DNA of 64,000 bases from contig NZ_QWGB01000009.1 of assembly GCF_003576345.1 (NCBI RefSeq), forward strand, positions 62,001 through 126,000, written 5' to 3'. The notes beneath the pieces are model-generated. The model did no database searches. It was not told the origin of the DNA and saw only the letters and a list, made by a program, of their open reading frames with translations. Both the position numbers and the translations under genes were made by a program. The stretch is from Henriciella barbarensis. GTDB taxonomy: Bacteria > Pseudomonadota > Alphaproteobacteria > Caulobacterales > Hyphomonadaceae. Below are positions 47,137 to 56,951 of the stretch, piece by piece; position 1 is the first letter of the stretch, and each line of letters starts with the position of its first letter.

Positions 47137-49047
47137 ATGCCTGATTCTGCACGCCTCACCCCCCGGCCAACGATCCGCCAGCTTCCCCCAGATGCGGTGA
47201 ACCGTATCGCGGCCGGTGAAGTCGTCGAACGCCCCGCCGCAGCGGTGAAAGAGCTTGTCGAAAACGCACTCGATGCAGGCGCGCGCGCCATCTCTGTTAC
47301 GATCGAAGGCGGCGGCCTCAAGCGGATGATCATTGAAGATGATGGCTGCGGTATGAGCGGGGCCGAAATTCTCATGGCACTGGAAAGGCACGCGACCTCA
47401 AAGCTCGCGCCCGGCGAGGATGGGCGGATCGATCTTCTCAACATCCACACAATGGGTTTTCGCGGTGAGGCGCTACCCTCCATCGCCAGCGTGTCGCGCA
47501 TGACGCTGACTTCCAAGGCTGAGGGCGAAGACGCGTCCGAAGTCTTCGTCGAGGCAGGCCGCATTGAAGGGCCGAAGCCCGCCGCCTGGACGGGCAGGGG
47601 CGAGACCGGCACACGTATCGAGGTCCGCGACCTCTTCCACGCCACCCCGGCGCGCCTGAAGTTCATGAAGTCGGAACGCGCTGAGACGATGGCCGTTACG
47701 GACGCGGTCAAACGCCTAGCCATGGCCAATGCTGACGTGTCCATCTCGCTCGAAAGCAATGGCCGCAACGTCTTTCGCTATGCCGCTCATCAAGCCACAC
47801 CTGAGGGCGACCTCGAACGTCTCGGCTCCATCATGGGCCGCGAGTTCCGTGAGAATGCCCTCGCCATTGAGGCAGAGCGCGAGGGCGTCACCCTTTCCGG
47901 CTTTGCAGGCCTGCCGACGCTCAATCGCGGCAACGCGCAATACCAGTTCCTCTTCGTGAATGGCCGTCCCGTAAAGGACCGTATGTTGACCGGCGTCATC
48001 CGCGCCGCATATCAGGATTTCCTCGCCCGCGATCGCCACCCCATGGCTGCGCTCTTCGTCGATTGCGACCCGGAACTGGTCGATGTGAACGTCCACCCGG
48101 CCAAGACCGAAGTGCGTTTCCGTGACGCCGGCAATGTCCGCGGCCTGATCATCGGCACGCTCCGCCACACGCTCGCTGCCGCGGGGCACCGCGCCAGCAC
48201 GACGGTCGCAGGCTACGCCCTCGGCAAGATGCAGGGCGAGGACCGCCTCAAGGACCAGCCCCTGCCGCAACCGTCGGTCTGGGATCGCTCCAGCCTGTTC
48301 CGCGATAGCTATGGCAGTCCGCCGCCGCGTCCGCAGGCACCGTCCCAGCCCATGCCGGTCTGGGCCGCACCGCAAGCGCCCGCTTCCGGTTTTTCAGAAG
48401 ACAGTGCCCGCTACGATGCTCCGTCCGCCCGGTTCGAGCCTCAGCCTGAACCGTCACAACACGACTTCCCGCTCGGCGTCGCCCGCGCCCAGCTGCATGA
48501 AACCTATGTCGTCGCCCAGACGCGCGACGGTATCGTCATCGTTGACCAGCATGCGGCCCACGAACGCCTCGTCTATGAACAGATGAAGGCGCAGATGGCC
48601 GCCGACGGCGTCAAACGCCAGGCGCTCCTCATCCCCGAAGTGGTCGAACTCACCGAAGACGAAGCCGCCCGCGTGATCGACCGCGCCGATGAGCTTGCCG
48701 AGATGGGCCTTGAGATTGAGGCGTTCGGGGCAGGGGCCGTCTGCGTCCGCGCGACGCCCGCCCTCTTTGGAAACATGGACGCGGCAGGCCTCATCAAGGA
48801 CCTTGCAGACGACTTTGCCGAATATGAAGAAGGCCTCGCTCTGAAGGAACGGTTTGAGGACATCATGGGAAACATGGCCTGCAAGGGCGGCGCCGTTCGT
48901 GCCGGTCGCCGCCTTAACGCCGATGAGATGAATGCCCTGCTGCGCCAGATGGAAGCGACGCCCTATTCAGGCCAGTGCAATCATGGCCGTCCGACCTATG
49001 TCGAGCTCAAACTCGCCGACATCGAAAAACTGTTCGGGCGGCGCTAG
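47137..49047 (+). CDS. mutL: DNA mismatch repair protein MutL
   Basis: Links mismatch recognition by MutS to strand removal. The N-terminal GHKL ATPase shows [35 protein letters not shown] and [14 protein letters not shown]; a Pro/Gln-rich linker follows (about 370-445). The C-terminal dimer domain carries the endonuclease motif [12 protein letters not shown] from about 470 and [11 protein letters not shown], so this MutL should nick DNA itself, as expected where MutH is absent. 636 residues. The HAD gene starts directly at its stop. Confidence 0.96.
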   Translation: MPDSARLTPRPTIRQLPPDAVNRIAAGEVVERPAAAVKELVENALDAGARAISVTIEGGGLKRMIIEDDGCGMSGAEILMALERHATSKLAPGEDGRIDLLNIHTMGFRGEALPSIASVSRMTLTSKAEGEDASEVFVEAGRIEGPKPAAWTGRGETGTRIEVRDLFHATPARLKFMKSERAETMAVTDAVKRLAMANADVSISLESNGRNVFRYAAHQATPEGDLERLGSIMGREFRENALAIEAEREGVTLSGFAGLPTLNRGNAQYQFLFVNGRPVKDRMLTGVIRAAYQDFLARDRHPMAALFVDCDPELVDVNVHPAKTEVRFRDAGNVRGLIIGTLRHTLAAAGHRASTTVAGYALGKMQGEDRLKDQPLPQPSVWDRSSLFRDSYGSPPPRPQAPSQPMPVWAAPQAPASGFSEDSARYDAPSARFEPQPEPSQHDFPLGVARAQLHETYVVAQTRDGIVIVDQHAAHERLVYEQMKAQMAADGVKRQALLIPEVVELTEDEAARVIDRADELAEMGLEIEAFGAGAVCVRATPALFGNMDAAGLIKDLADDFAEYEEGLALKERFEDIMGNMACKGGAVRAGRRLNADEMNALLRQMEATPYSGQCNHGRPTYVELKLADIEKLFGRR

Positions 49048-49707
49048 GTGACAAGACCAGAGGCCATCATCTTCGATTGCGATGGCGTACTGGTCGATTC
49101 CGAGGTCATCGCCATCGCAGTAGAGCGCGAGCACCTCTCCGGATGGGGCCTTGTCTATGACAATGAGACTTACCTCTCCCGTTTTGTCGGCCTGCATAAC
49201 CGCGACTATCACGCCGCCCTTCATCAGGACGCAGAAGATCAGCGCATAGACCTGCCTGATAACTTCCCGGTAATCATACAGGCCGCTATCTGGTCGCGTT
49301 TCGAGGCGGAGCTTTCGGCGATAGAAGGCGCACTCGACCTCGCGAGCAATTTCGGCGGCCCCGTGGCCGTCGCCTCTTCCTCAGAGCAGGACAAGCTTCA
49401 TCGCAAGCTGGAGCTGACTGGGCTGGCATCGGCGTTTGGGCCCCATGTCTATTCCGCCGATCTTGTGGAAAACGGAAAACCCGCGCCGGACCTCTTCCTG
49501 CTCGCCGCAGAAAAACTTGGCGTCCCGGCCTCAAACTGCCTCGTCATAGAGGACAGTGAAAACGGCGTTCGGGCCGGCTGCGCGGCGGGGATGATGGTCT
49601 GCGGATTTACCGGCGGTGCGCATGCAGACCCCGGGCTTGCCGCGCGGCTCAAGAGCGCAGGCGCGCATATGCTGGCGCGCTCATTCGCCGAGATCGATCG
49701 ACCCTGA
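49048..49707 (+). CDS. HAD-family phosphatase (beta-phosphoglucomutase/phosphatase type)
   Basis: A 219-residue HAD class I hydrolase starting at GTG immediately after the mutL stop. Motifs: IIFDCDGVLVDSE (DxD), VASSS for motif II, the Lys in VENGKPAPDLFLLA and IEDSENGVRAGCAAGM. The helical cap lies at about 17-85. Likely a sugar-phosphate or phosphoglycolate phosphatase; the substrate cannot be told. The coupling to mutL looks incidental. Confidence 0.9.
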   Translation: MTRPEAIIFDCDGVLVDSEVIAIAVEREHLSGWGLVYDNETYLSRFVGLHNRDYHAALHQDAEDQRIDLPDNFPVIIQAAIWSRFEAELSAIEGALDLASNFGGPVAVASSSEQDKLHRKLELTGLASAFGPHVYSADLVENGKPAPDLFLLAAEKLGVPASNCLVIEDSENGVRAGCAAGMMVCGFTGGAHADPGLAARLKSAGAHMLARSFAEIDRP

Positions 49708-49894
49708 GATTAGGCGCTGATCGACACTGGAAAACCAGAATACCGAATTTTCTCCAATACTTATTGAGGCGGCGGTTCTCAGCTCGTTTGGCTTGTGCCA
49801 AGAGGTCGGGCAAGCATGACGCCCTGATTCGTTGATGGGCATACAAGGGAACGCGGACTGTGAGGGCAGTGCGCGCACAAAGGGGACGAAATTT

Positions 49895-51382
49895 ATGAAA
49901 CTGGCTACTTCGCTCTGTGGCGGCGTGGCGATTGCCGCTATGGCATCGCTCGCGCCTGCAGCTCACGCAGACTCGCCAAGCAATGAAGAACTACTTGCGC
50001 GGATCGAAAACCTCGAAGCGCAGAACGCTGCCCTGATGGCCCGCCTCGATGGCATGATAGAGGACCGCCAGATCGAGCGCGTGCCAGCAGGTGACGGTCC
50101 AGAGGTTGCAACCGAAACGCTCGCCAACCGCACCGGCTTTGTCAGCGCGGACGCGGCCTATGGCTTTGACGTTCTCGACGCTGCGGAGCATGTGAACAAG
50201 AAGCCGATCATACAGTTGAAGGCGCGCGCAGAAGACCGGCTCGCTACACCGCTTACGATCAGCGGCTCGATCATCGGCATCGCGAACTATCAGGACAGCA
50301 ATCGCGACTCCAAGTTCGGCTATTTGATGCGGAACCCGACATCGGCCAATCAGATCGGTGATCACGTCTCCGAGGCGCTCATCCACTCGGCACAGCTTGG
50401 CTTTACCGCGAACTTCTCCGACTGGCTGACCGGCTATGCTGAGATCCTGTACAATCCGCAGCAGAATTTTGGTCCGGGCACGATCACGGGCCGCGACCGA
50501 AACCAGCTCCTCATGCAGCGCGCCTATCTCATGATTGGTGACCTGGAGCGGTTACCTGTCTATGGCGTTGTCGGCAAGGTCGATATTCCGTTTGGCCTGA
50601 ACGACACGGTGAGCCCGTTCACGAACTCGACCAGCTGGCACTCCTTTGCCGGTCTCGCCTATGGCGCACAGCTTGGCTATGTCGACGAGAATTTGATGAT
50701 CCGGGCCATGGCGATCCAGGGCGGCGCGCAATTCCGCGCAGCAAATGCGCCTGTCGAAGGCACGGTCGTCCCGTCCCGCGTCAATAATTTCGCGGTGGAT
50801 GCCAACTACACTTTCAACTTGAATGAAGCAGACTGGATGATGCTGGGCGCCAGCTACCAGCATGGCTCTGCCTACTGTCAGAACTACCCGATCTTCCACT
50901 TCAACCCGTGCGACGACAACAATCCGGCCTGGGCAGCCTATGCCGAGGCTTCGGTCGGAAACTTCGAGCTTCTCGGTGAATTCGCGGAGACGACGGATGT
51001 GTGGCCAGGCTCTGCCGTTCCGATCCCGACCAATCCGCTCAGCGTCTTCGATGCCCAGAAGACGCGCTCATGGACTGTTGGCGGCCGCTACGGCTTTGGC
51101 GACATGCTACTCTCGGGCAAACGTGACCACTACGTCTCGCTGGAGTTCAGCAAGTTCCGCGCAGGCGAGGAAGGCGCGCCATGGGAACGCCAGAACCAGT
51201 TCGTGCTTGGCTATTCGCGCTATCTGATCGATAATGTGAATATCTTCGCAGAGGCCATTCACGTCGATGGTTTTGCGCCGCTCAACTTCCTGAGCGGTGG
51301 CAATTTCCCGGATGGAAGCACCTGGTCCGACAATGACGCGAAGACCGAAGTGATCCTGGTGGGCGCGCACACGGCGTTCTAG
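49895..51382 (+). CDS. Outer-membrane beta-barrel porin (LbtU/DUF3573-like)
   Basis: ATG at 49895 (AGGGGACG upstream) gives a 495-residue protein with a signal peptide (1-25, PAAHADS), then a coiled coil (EELLARIENLEAQNAALMARL) that may anchor to peptidoglycan or trimerise. A barrel of alternating strands follows and ends in Phe (VGAHTAF), the usual barrel signal. Phrases such as GYAEILYNPQQNFG and GVVGKVDIPFGLNDTVSPFTNS resemble LbtU-type siderophore porins. Substrate not proven. Confidence 0.75.
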   Translation: MKLATSLCGGVAIAAMASLAPAAHADSPSNEELLARIENLEAQNAALMARLDGMIEDRQIERVPAGDGPEVATETLANRTGFVSADAAYGFDVLDAAEHVNKKPIIQLKARAEDRLATPLTISGSIIGIANYQDSNRDSKFGYLMRNPTSANQIGDHVSEALIHSAQLGFTANFSDWLTGYAEILYNPQQNFGPGTITGRDRNQLLMQRAYLMIGDLERLPVYGVVGKVDIPFGLNDTVSPFTNSTSWHSFAGLAYGAQLGYVDENLMIRAMAIQGGAQFRAANAPVEGTVVPSRVNNFAVDANYTFNLNEADWMMLGASYQHGSAYCQNYPIFHFNPCDDNNPAWAAYAEASVGNFELLGEFAETTDVWPGSAVPIPTNPLSVFDAQKTRSWTVGGRYGFGDMLLSGKRDHYVSLEFSKFRAGEEGAPWERQNQFVLGYSRYLIDNVNIFAEAIHVDGFAPLNFLSGGNFPDGSTWSDNDAKTEVILVGAHTAF

Positions 51383-51401
51383 TCCTCGCCCGTCTTAAAA
51401 C

Positions 51402-51445
51402 AAAAGCGCCCGCATGCCATGATGGCGTGCGGGCGCTTCTCTTTT
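51402..51445. terminator. Bidirectional intrinsic terminator
   Basis: AGCGCCCGCATGCCA and TGGCGTGCGGGCGCT pair over 15 bases with one wobble and a short TGA loop. CTTTT follows on the plus strand and AAAACAAAA precedes, serving both the porin gene and the convergent small gene. Confidence 0.88.
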
Positions 51446-51459
51446 CAGCGGGGCGCTTC

Positions 51460-51624
51460 CTAATAGTTGGCGGGTGGATCGCTTGCCGGGAATGTCTCAT
51501 CCAGCTCCTCATCCACAGTATCCCAGTCTTTCGGCGGATTCTTCTGTGACTCCTTGCCGGCCGGGCGGATCTTCTGGTCTTTCAGGCCCTCAGAAGCCTC
51601 TTCTTCTATTTCCTTGTCTGTCAT
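51460..51624 (-). CDS. Small conserved protein with FPASDPP ending
   Basis: A 54-residue, highly charged protein starting at 51624 with GGAGAT upstream. It ends in WDTVDEELDETFPASDPPANY; this Asp/Glu-rich DETFPASDPP ending is widely seen on small proteins and on C-termini in alphaproteobacteria, so it is a real gene despite its size. A longer reading from 51756 has no support. Its role is unknown; the neighbouring genes are unrelated. Confidence 0.75.
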   Translation of the reverse strand: MTDKEIEEEASEGLKDQKIRPAGKESQKNPPKDWDTVDEELDETFPASDPPANY

Positions 51625-51779
51625 GGCGATCTCCAACGTGGACGGATTATTATGCCGGAAAAACGCCGTTCTATTGTCAGGCGTTCCCGCCCCGGCCAAG
51701 ATAGACGCAGTGTGATCGCGAGCGGTATCGATCTTTCCCGGCCCGCCGACCAGCACGACACAGAGAGTGCAGACCTGAA

Positions 51780-52937
51780 ATGAAGCTCGATCGCGCCGTA
51801 AATATTGATGACCTGCGCGCCATGGCGAAGGCGCGCCTGCCGCGCATGGTCTTTGATTATATTGATGGCGGGGCTGAGGATGAGGTCACGCTGAAACACT
51901 CGGTGAGCCGCTTTGATGACTATCAACTGACATGGCGCACCCTTCGAGACGTTTCCAAGATCGACTGTTCAACGACGATCATGGGACAGAAGACACGTCT
52001 TCCCTTTTTCATTTCGCCCACAGCATCGACGCGCCTGTTCCACCCGGCACAGGGTGAGCTTGCCATGGCGGGCGCTGCCAATGCGAAGAAAGTCATTTAC
52101 GCTTGCTCGACGCTCGCCTCCCACACGCTGGAGGCGATTGCAGAGGCCAATCCTGGTCCAAAATGGGTCCAGCTCTATGTCTGGCACGACCGGGAGATCG
52201 TGAAAACTTTCCTGAAACGGGCAAAGACGGCTGGCTTCACAGGCTGTATTCTGACTGTGGACATGCCGGTCGCAGGCAACCGCGAGCGCGACCCGCGCAA
52301 CCATTTTTCCATCCCGCCAAGCCCGAACCTGAAAGTCGCCAGCCAGGTGCTCGCCCGGCCAGGCTGGCTTTGGGACCTGGTGCGCACGCCGCGCATAACG
52401 CCCGCAAACTTCACGCACTTGCGCGGCGGCAATGCAGGCGAAACGGGGGGCGTGATCGGCTTTGTGAATGAGCAGTTCTCGCGCTCAACCACATGGGATG
52501 ATGTCAGCTGGATGCGCGACGCATGGAATGGAGGCTTTGCCATCAAGGGCATTTCGCGCGGCGAGGATGCAAGGCGCGCCATTGAGATTGGCGCGGATGC
52601 GATCTGGGTCTCCAATCATGGCGGTCGCCAGCTAGATACGGCCGTACCGGTTATCGACCTGCTGCCTGAAATCGTGGAGGCTGTTGCCGGGCGCGCAGAC
52701 ATTATTGCCGATGGCGGCGTGCGGCGCGGCGCGCATATCGCGAAACTCCTCATGCGCGGTGCAACGGGTGTCGCGCTTGGCCGGGCCTCGCTCTATGGCC
52801 TCGGGGCCGGCGGCGAACGTGGCGTCGAGAAGGCACTTACAATTCTGGAAGATGAATTTCGGCGCATCATGGCGCTTCTTGGTGCCACGCACCTCGAAGA
52901 ACTTGACCCGGGCCTTATGCGGGCGCCTAAAGCGTAA
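51780..52937 (+). CDS. FMN-dependent alpha-hydroxy-acid oxidase/dehydrogenase (LldD-like)
   Basis: A 385-residue TIM-barrel flavoenzyme of the lactate dehydrogenase/glycolate oxidase family. Landmarks: RLPRMVFDYIDGGAEDE at the N-terminus, FFISPTASTRLFHPAQGE, WVQLYVW, LTVDMPVAGNRERDPRN, and the catalytic His280 in VSNHGGRQLD, then the FMN phosphate loop ADGGVRRG. Probably oxidises L-lactate or a similar 2-hydroxy acid at the membrane. Followed by a methyltransferase gene after 24 bases. Confidence 0.92.
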   Translation: MKLDRAVNIDDLRAMAKARLPRMVFDYIDGGAEDEVTLKHSVSRFDDYQLTWRTLRDVSKIDCSTTIMGQKTRLPFFISPTASTRLFHPAQGELAMAGAANAKKVIYACSTLASHTLEAIAEANPGPKWVQLYVWHDREIVKTFLKRAKTAGFTGCILTVDMPVAGNRERDPRNHFSIPPSPNLKVASQVLARPGWLWDLVRTPRITPANFTHLRGGNAGETGGVIGFVNEQFSRSTTWDDVSWMRDAWNGGFAIKGISRGEDARRAIEIGADAIWVSNHGGRQLDTAVPVIDLLPEIVEAVAGRADIIADGGVRRGAHIAKLLMRGATGVALGRASLYGLGAGGERGVEKALTILEDEFRRIMALLGATHLEELDPGLMRAPKA

Positions 52938-52961
52938 AACCGGGCTTTGGGGGCAGGGGAC

Positions 52962-53600
52962 ATGAAAACAGCATCGAAGAGCGATCAGCGCTTCTGGGAC
53001 AGGCTGGCTGCGAAATATGCCAGCCAGCCCATCTCGGATCAGGAAACCTATGAGCAGAAGCTCGCGATCACGCGCAAATATCTGACGCCGAAAAGTAGCG
53101 TTTTCGAGTTTGGCTGCGGGACTGGCTCAACCGCGCTCCTGCACGCGCCTTACGTCGACTACATTCTGGCAACTGATCTTGCCCAGAACATGCTTGATGT
53201 GGGGCGGGTAAAGGCGGCTGAAGCTGATATCCAGAACGTTGATTTCCAGCGTATCGGCATTGAAGAGTTTGACCCGGACGGCCACAGCTTCGACGTCGTC
53301 CTTGGGCTCAATATTCTTCACCTCTGCCGCGACCCGGAGGCCGTCACGAAAAAGGTCCACGCGCTCCTGAAGCCGGGCGGCTACTTCATTCAGAGTACCG
53401 TGTGCCTCAAGGATGGCTTTTCGTTGCTACGGTTTCTCATTCCCGCGATGAAGCTTGCCGGAAAGGCGCCGCACGTCACTTTCCTATCGAAAACGGACCT
53501 CGACCGCCTGTTAGACGAGGCCGGGTTTGAGCAGGTCGAGAGCTTCTATCCCGACAAGAAGGGCATCACGGCCCACTTCATCGTTGCCAGAAAGCGCTAA
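52962..53600 (+). CDS. Class I SAM-dependent methyltransferase
   Basis: ATG at 52962 follows CAGGGGA. The 212-residue protein has motif I VFEFGCGTGSTAL, an acidic ILATDLAQNMLDVGR, motif IV FDVVLGLNILHL and LLKPGGYFIQSTVCLKD. Substrate unknown; the C-terminal half with LIPAMKLAGKAPHVTFLS suggests a small hydrophobic substrate or membrane contact. The stop overlaps tail-to-tail with the UPF0178 gene by four bases. Confidence 0.9.
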   Translation: MKTASKSDQRFWDRLAAKYASQPISDQETYEQKLAITRKYLTPKSSVFEFGCGTGSTALLHAPYVDYILATDLAQNMLDVGRVKAAEADIQNVDFQRIGIEEFDPDGHSFDVVLGLNILHLCRDPEAVTKKVHALLKPGGYFIQSTVCLKDGFSLLRFLIPAMKLAGKAPHVTFLSKTDLDRLLDEAGFEQVESFYPDKKGITAHFIVARKR

Positions 53601-54055
53601 CGTGCGCGCTTCAGCTTCTGGATCTCCACTTCCAGCGCTGACAGGAAGTTTGACCGGTCAGCCGGCTTGAAGGCGGCCGGTCCGCTTGTCTGCTCACCCA
53701 TACCGCGCAGGTCTTCCATGATCGCCCGCGTCGCGACCGCCTGACCGATGGAGTTCGCCGTGAACGCCTTGCCTTTCGGCGAGAGCACCCGCGCACCCAC
53801 CTTGAGGCAGCGCTCTGCCAGCAGAATGTCTGACGTGATCACAATCGTATGCGGGCCGGCCCGCTCAGCGATCCAGTCATCTGCGATGTCCGGTCCTTCA
53901 GGCACCGTCACGCGCGTGAAGAGGCGATGTTGCGGCACGCGCATGAAGCTGTTGGCCACAATGTTGACCGGCAGCTCATGGCGTACCGCCACCTTGTAGA
54001 CCTCATCCTTTACCGGGCAGGCGTCCGCATCGACGTGGATGACAATGCCTGTCAC
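53597..54055 (-). CDS. UPF0178 (YaiI/YqxD) family protein
   Basis: A 152-residue member of the YaiI/YqxD family, a PIN-like fold of unknown biochemical role. Motifs are IHVDADACPVKDEVYKVA near the start, DDWIAERAG and VITSDILLAERCL, followed by SPKGKAFT. The GTG start at 54055 overlaps the stop of the amidohydrolase gene by four bases (GTGA), so both are translated from one message. Confidence 0.92.
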   Translation of the reverse strand: MTGIVIHVDADACPVKDEVYKVAVRHELPVNIVANSFMRVPQHRLFTRVTVPEGPDIADDWIAERAGPHTIVITSDILLAERCLKVGARVLSPKGKAFTANSIGQAVATRAIMEDLRGMGEQTSGPAAFKPADRSNFLSALEVEIQKLKRAR

Positions 54056-56145
54056 TCGGCCTCGGCCGCATCAGGTGCCACCACTTCAGGCGCGTCCACG
54101 AATGGCTCGATGCCGAAGGCCGGATAGATCTCGCTCGGGAAGTAGGCGGTGCCATCCTTCATGACGAGTTGCACGGTCTTGATCGCCGCAAGGTCATCCA
54201 GCGGATTGCCCGGCACCAGGAAGAAGTCCGCCTTCTTGCCAGCCTCGATGGAGCCGATCTCGTCGCCCATTCCCAGATAGTCGGCCGCTTCCTGCGTGGA
54301 GCGCGTCAGGATTTCGCCGGCCGTAAAGCCAACGTCCTGGTAGAGCTCCATTTCGCGGTGCTGATTGAACGCCCCGCCCATATCGGTACCGAACCAGATC
54401 GTGATACCGGCTTCGCGCATTCTCGACAGCGTCTCCACGATCTGGTCGAACGCGCCAGCATAGGCCGCATCATCTTCCGGTGTCTCGATATTCGACCAGG
54501 CCTGTTTTGCACCGCGCTGCACACCGACTGGCATATGATCGATATAATCGGCGACACCAGCCCGCGTCTCGCCATTGCGCGAGAGAAGCAGGGCTTCGTG
54601 GATCGCCAGCGTCGGGTCGATGGAGACGTCATTCTCCACCATCAAATCGATGGTTTCCTGAACCTGCGGGCTATCGAGATCGACATCCGGCAGGCGCGAA
54701 AGGGCGGTCAGGCGAAGGAGCGTCCGCGTGTCTTCTTCTTCTTCGAGCACCCAGCCCAGCATCACCTGGTTGATATGGGTCAGCTCATCATAACCGGCTT
54801 CCACCATTGCATTCGCGCGAGAGAAAGCCGGGACGTGCCCTGCAACCTTCAACCCGCACTCATGCGCGATATCGACCATTTCTGGCACCCATTCACCCTT
54901 CATGGAGTTGTAGATCTTGATCATGAAGAAGTGCCCGGCCTCGCAGGAGGTACGGACGGCCTCATTGGCTTCTTCCTGACTGGTGACGATGATGCCGTTA
55001 TTGGAATTGTAGGGACTTTTGCCTTCGATGAAGCTGGAGCGGACGATACGCGGACCAGCCAGCGTGCCGTTCTCGATCTTGTTGATCAGCTCACCGAGCA
55101 CCTCATTGTCATTGCCCATATCGCGCACGAAAGTGACGCCAGCCAGCACGTTCAGAAGCGCTGAATTCTGGCCCATATGGCCGTGCATGTCGGACAGGCC
55201 CGCGATGAGTGTGCCGCCATTGCCGTCGATGACATATTCGCCTTCGCCGCTAGCATCGGCGGCCTCGATGGCCGTGATCTGGTCATCCTCGACGAGGACA
55301 GAAGATGGCTCGCCAAGCGTCATGGTCTCGGGGTCATAGATGCGCACATTGGACACGCGGACGGGCGCATCGAAATTGCGTGCATGCTCGGCCTGCAGCG
55401 CCTCGAACCGTTCGGTCGAGTACTGGACCGCCCGCTCACGCAGCATGACATCGTCGCCTTCCAGGCCTTCGTGGATGATCAGGAATTCCGGCGTGATGAG
55501 GCCTAGATAGTCCTGGCTTTCAGCGTCCATCAGGAAATAAGTCGGGTCGAGCTCCGGTCCGATCAGACCATAGACTGTGGCATCGACCGTTTCTTCGCCT
55601 GCCGTGAGCTGCACCCGGTCGAGCTCTTCAAGGCTGAGAGAACCCGCAGGCAGGGCGGGCATGGAAAGGTCATCATCGGACAGAAGCGCGCCAGCATAGA
55701 CGGCCAGCGCATAGGGCGTCCCCGACTGGGCGATATAGACCGATGGCTCACTTACATCTGCTTCGCCGGTCCCGGTCGAGTCGGTCCAGCGGGCCGCGCC
55801 GTCTTCCAGGCTGAAGCTCTCATCCACCGCATTGCCGAAAGTCGTATTGCCGGTCACCGTCCAGGAGACGGGCACACCGTCCTCGTCCAGCGTGATCGTT
55901 TCGGCCATGGTCGGGCCACGGCCATTATTGCGGTACTCGTAATCAACCGTGATCTCATCGCCCGCCCGGTCAACGACCATGTCGCCAATCTTCGTGCCGC
56001 TGACCATGATCGTATAGACGCTCTGGCTAACTTCTGCGGCTTCGCCAGCGGTCTCGTTGGCAGCGTTTGGCGCCTCGTCGCCTGACGGGTTCGAACACGC
56101 GCCGAGCGCCAGAAGGCCCATCGCAGCCATCCATCTATAAGTCAT
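54052..56145 (-). CDS. Amidohydrolase-family lipoprotein (imidazolonepropionase-like)
   Basis: A 697-residue lipoprotein: signal ending LALGAC (Cys17), about 230 residues of a beta-rich N-terminal region with no recognised family, then an amidohydrolase domain. Metal-site motifs are DMHGHMG, KVAGHVPAF, YDELTHINQ and FGTDMGG, followed by the barrel-closing GSIEAGKKADFFLVPGNPLDD. Family members hydrolyse peptides, prolines or cyclic amides; the extra N-terminal domain is unusual. GAGGGAG precedes the ATG at 56145. The transposon lies 114 bases upstream. Confidence 0.88.
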   Translation of the reverse strand: MTYRWMAAMGLLALGACSNPSGDEAPNAANETAGEAAEVSQSVYTIMVSGTKIGDMVVDRAGDEITVDYEYRNNGRGPTMAETITLDEDGVPVSWTVTGNTTFGNAVDESFSLEDGAARWTDSTGTGEADVSEPSVYIAQSGTPYALAVYAGALLSDDDLSMPALPAGSLSLEELDRVQLTAGEETVDATVYGLIGPELDPTYFLMDAESQDYLGLITPEFLIIHEGLEGDDVMLRERAVQYSTERFEALQAEHARNFDAPVRVSNVRIYDPETMTLGEPSSVLVEDDQITAIEAADASGEGEYVIDGNGGTLIAGLSDMHGHMGQNSALLNVLAGVTFVRDMGNDNEVLGELINKIENGTLAGPRIVRSSFIEGKSPYNSNNGIIVTSQEEANEAVRTSCEAGHFFMIKIYNSMKGEWVPEMVDIAHECGLKVAGHVPAFSRANAMVEAGYDELTHINQVMLGWVLEEEEDTRTLLRLTALSRLPDVDLDSPQVQETIDLMVENDVSIDPTLAIHEALLLSRNGETRAGVADYIDHMPVGVQRGAKQAWSNIETPEDDAAYAGAFDQIVETLSRMREAGITIWFGTDMGGAFNQHREMELYQDVGFTAGEILTRSTQEAADYLGMGDEIGSIEAGKKADFFLVPGNPLDDLAAIKTVQLVMKDGTAYFPSEIYPAFGIEPFVDAPEVVAPDAAEAE

Positions 56146-56258
56146 CGTAATTACTCCCTCAGCCCGAACTCTGGTTTTCGCTATCAAAGCAGACCCGCGG
56201 CCTGAAAGCGAGAGCCGAGAACCCCTTCAGTGTCCACAAGGCAGAACTGGATTTGTAA

Positions 56259-56266
56259 GAAATATT
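56259..56266. repeat. Target-site duplication, left copy
   Basis: GAAATATT directly precedes the left inverted end and is identical to 59653-59660. Eight AT-rich base pairs is the usual duplication of the IS1595 family. Confidence 0.92.
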
Positions 56267-56290
56267 GGACATTGTGTATTTGATAAACCC
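56267..56290. repeat. Left terminal inverted repeat
   Basis: Begins GGACATTGTGTATTTGATAA and ends ACCC. It matches the reverse complement of the right end at 22 of 24 positions. Confidence 0.93.
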
Positions 56291-56351
56291 GGTCGCGCGC
56301 GCCCCTTTTAACCGCTTGGCAGGAACCAAGCTCCATAGTGCAGGTTGAATT

Positions 56352-56627
56352 ATGATGAAGATTGACGAGCATCTTGCCGCCAGCATCGACTGGGCAGAAG
56401 AAAGGCTCCGCTCGGGAGCGGAGCCTCCTTGGACGTATTATCGGCTCATGCAGCTGAAAGAGGCCGCGTTAGAGCTGATGGCAGGGCTTCAGTCCGTTAG
56501 CCCCACGGATCATTCACCGCGATCGGAAGCGCCAGAGGATGACGCTCGCCTTCATGGGGCGAATATCGATCGAATAGATGTCGCTCGACGCCGTCGCGAT
56601 ACTGAGAAGCCACTTCTGCCCACGTAA
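56352..56627 (+). CDS. Possible small passenger protein
   Basis: A 91-codon frame whose first 48 residues look like a real helical protein (MMKIDEHLAASIDWAEER, then WTYYRLMQLKEAALELMAG). The last 43 codons run antisense over the end of the GIY-YIG-like gene and look like chance sequence. It may be a gene whose end was lost by insertion or recombination within the element. Two adjacent ATGs (56352 and 56355) and no clear ribosome site. Unrecognised. Confidence 0.4.
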   Translation: MMKIDEHLAASIDWAEERLRSGAEPPWTYYRLMQLKEAALELMAGLQSVSPTDHSPRSEAPEDDARLHGANIDRIDVARRRRDTEKPLLPT

Positions 56628-56853
56628 CGAATAAGTGGCCGCGTTGCTTCCAGCGGAGAATATCGGGATTTTTGCGATGCGCGGCTATACGCTGCCTCAC
56701 GTCACCTTGCCCGACGCGCACGACATGCGGCGTTTGCCCGCCATGCCAGATGACGTAAACGCCGTGCTCGTGGATGGTTTCTAGAACAGCGTTTTCGAGG
56801 CTGATCCAGTGTTCGCCAAATAGGCCGCCTTTGTGCCAAATCAGGTTTGCCAT
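56497..56853 (-). CDS. GIY-YIG-like protein carried by the transposon
   Basis: A 118-residue protein whose core fits a GIY-YIG nuclease: GVYVIWHGG for the first strand, VRVGQGDVRQRIAAHR for the second motif with its Arg helix, an acidic GVERHLFDRYSP with the candidate metal-binding Glu, and a closing VNDPWG. The second Tyr of GIY-YIG is replaced by Arg/Val, so activity is uncertain. AAGGA lies about ten bases before the ATG. It could repair, cut or regulate DNA for the element; no evidence decides. Confidence 0.65.
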   Translation of the reverse strand: MANLIWHKGGLFGEHWISLENAVLETIHEHGVYVIWHGGQTPHVVRVGQGDVRQRIAAHRKNPDILRWKQRGHLFVTWAEVASQYRDGVERHLFDRYSPHEGERHPLALPIAVNDPWG

Positions 56854-56951
56854 ATTGTCAGATTCCTTCTGATGAAGGACTTGACGCTCCGTGCGTTCCA
56901 GTTCAATTCTACTAGGGTGCGCACATCAAGCCCTCCGGGGTTTACAGATAC

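Noticed and set aside
56146-56258. Short minus-strand frames upstream of the amidohydrolase gene
   Set aside because: They cross the left end of the transposon and lack ribosome sites or any recognisable sequence.
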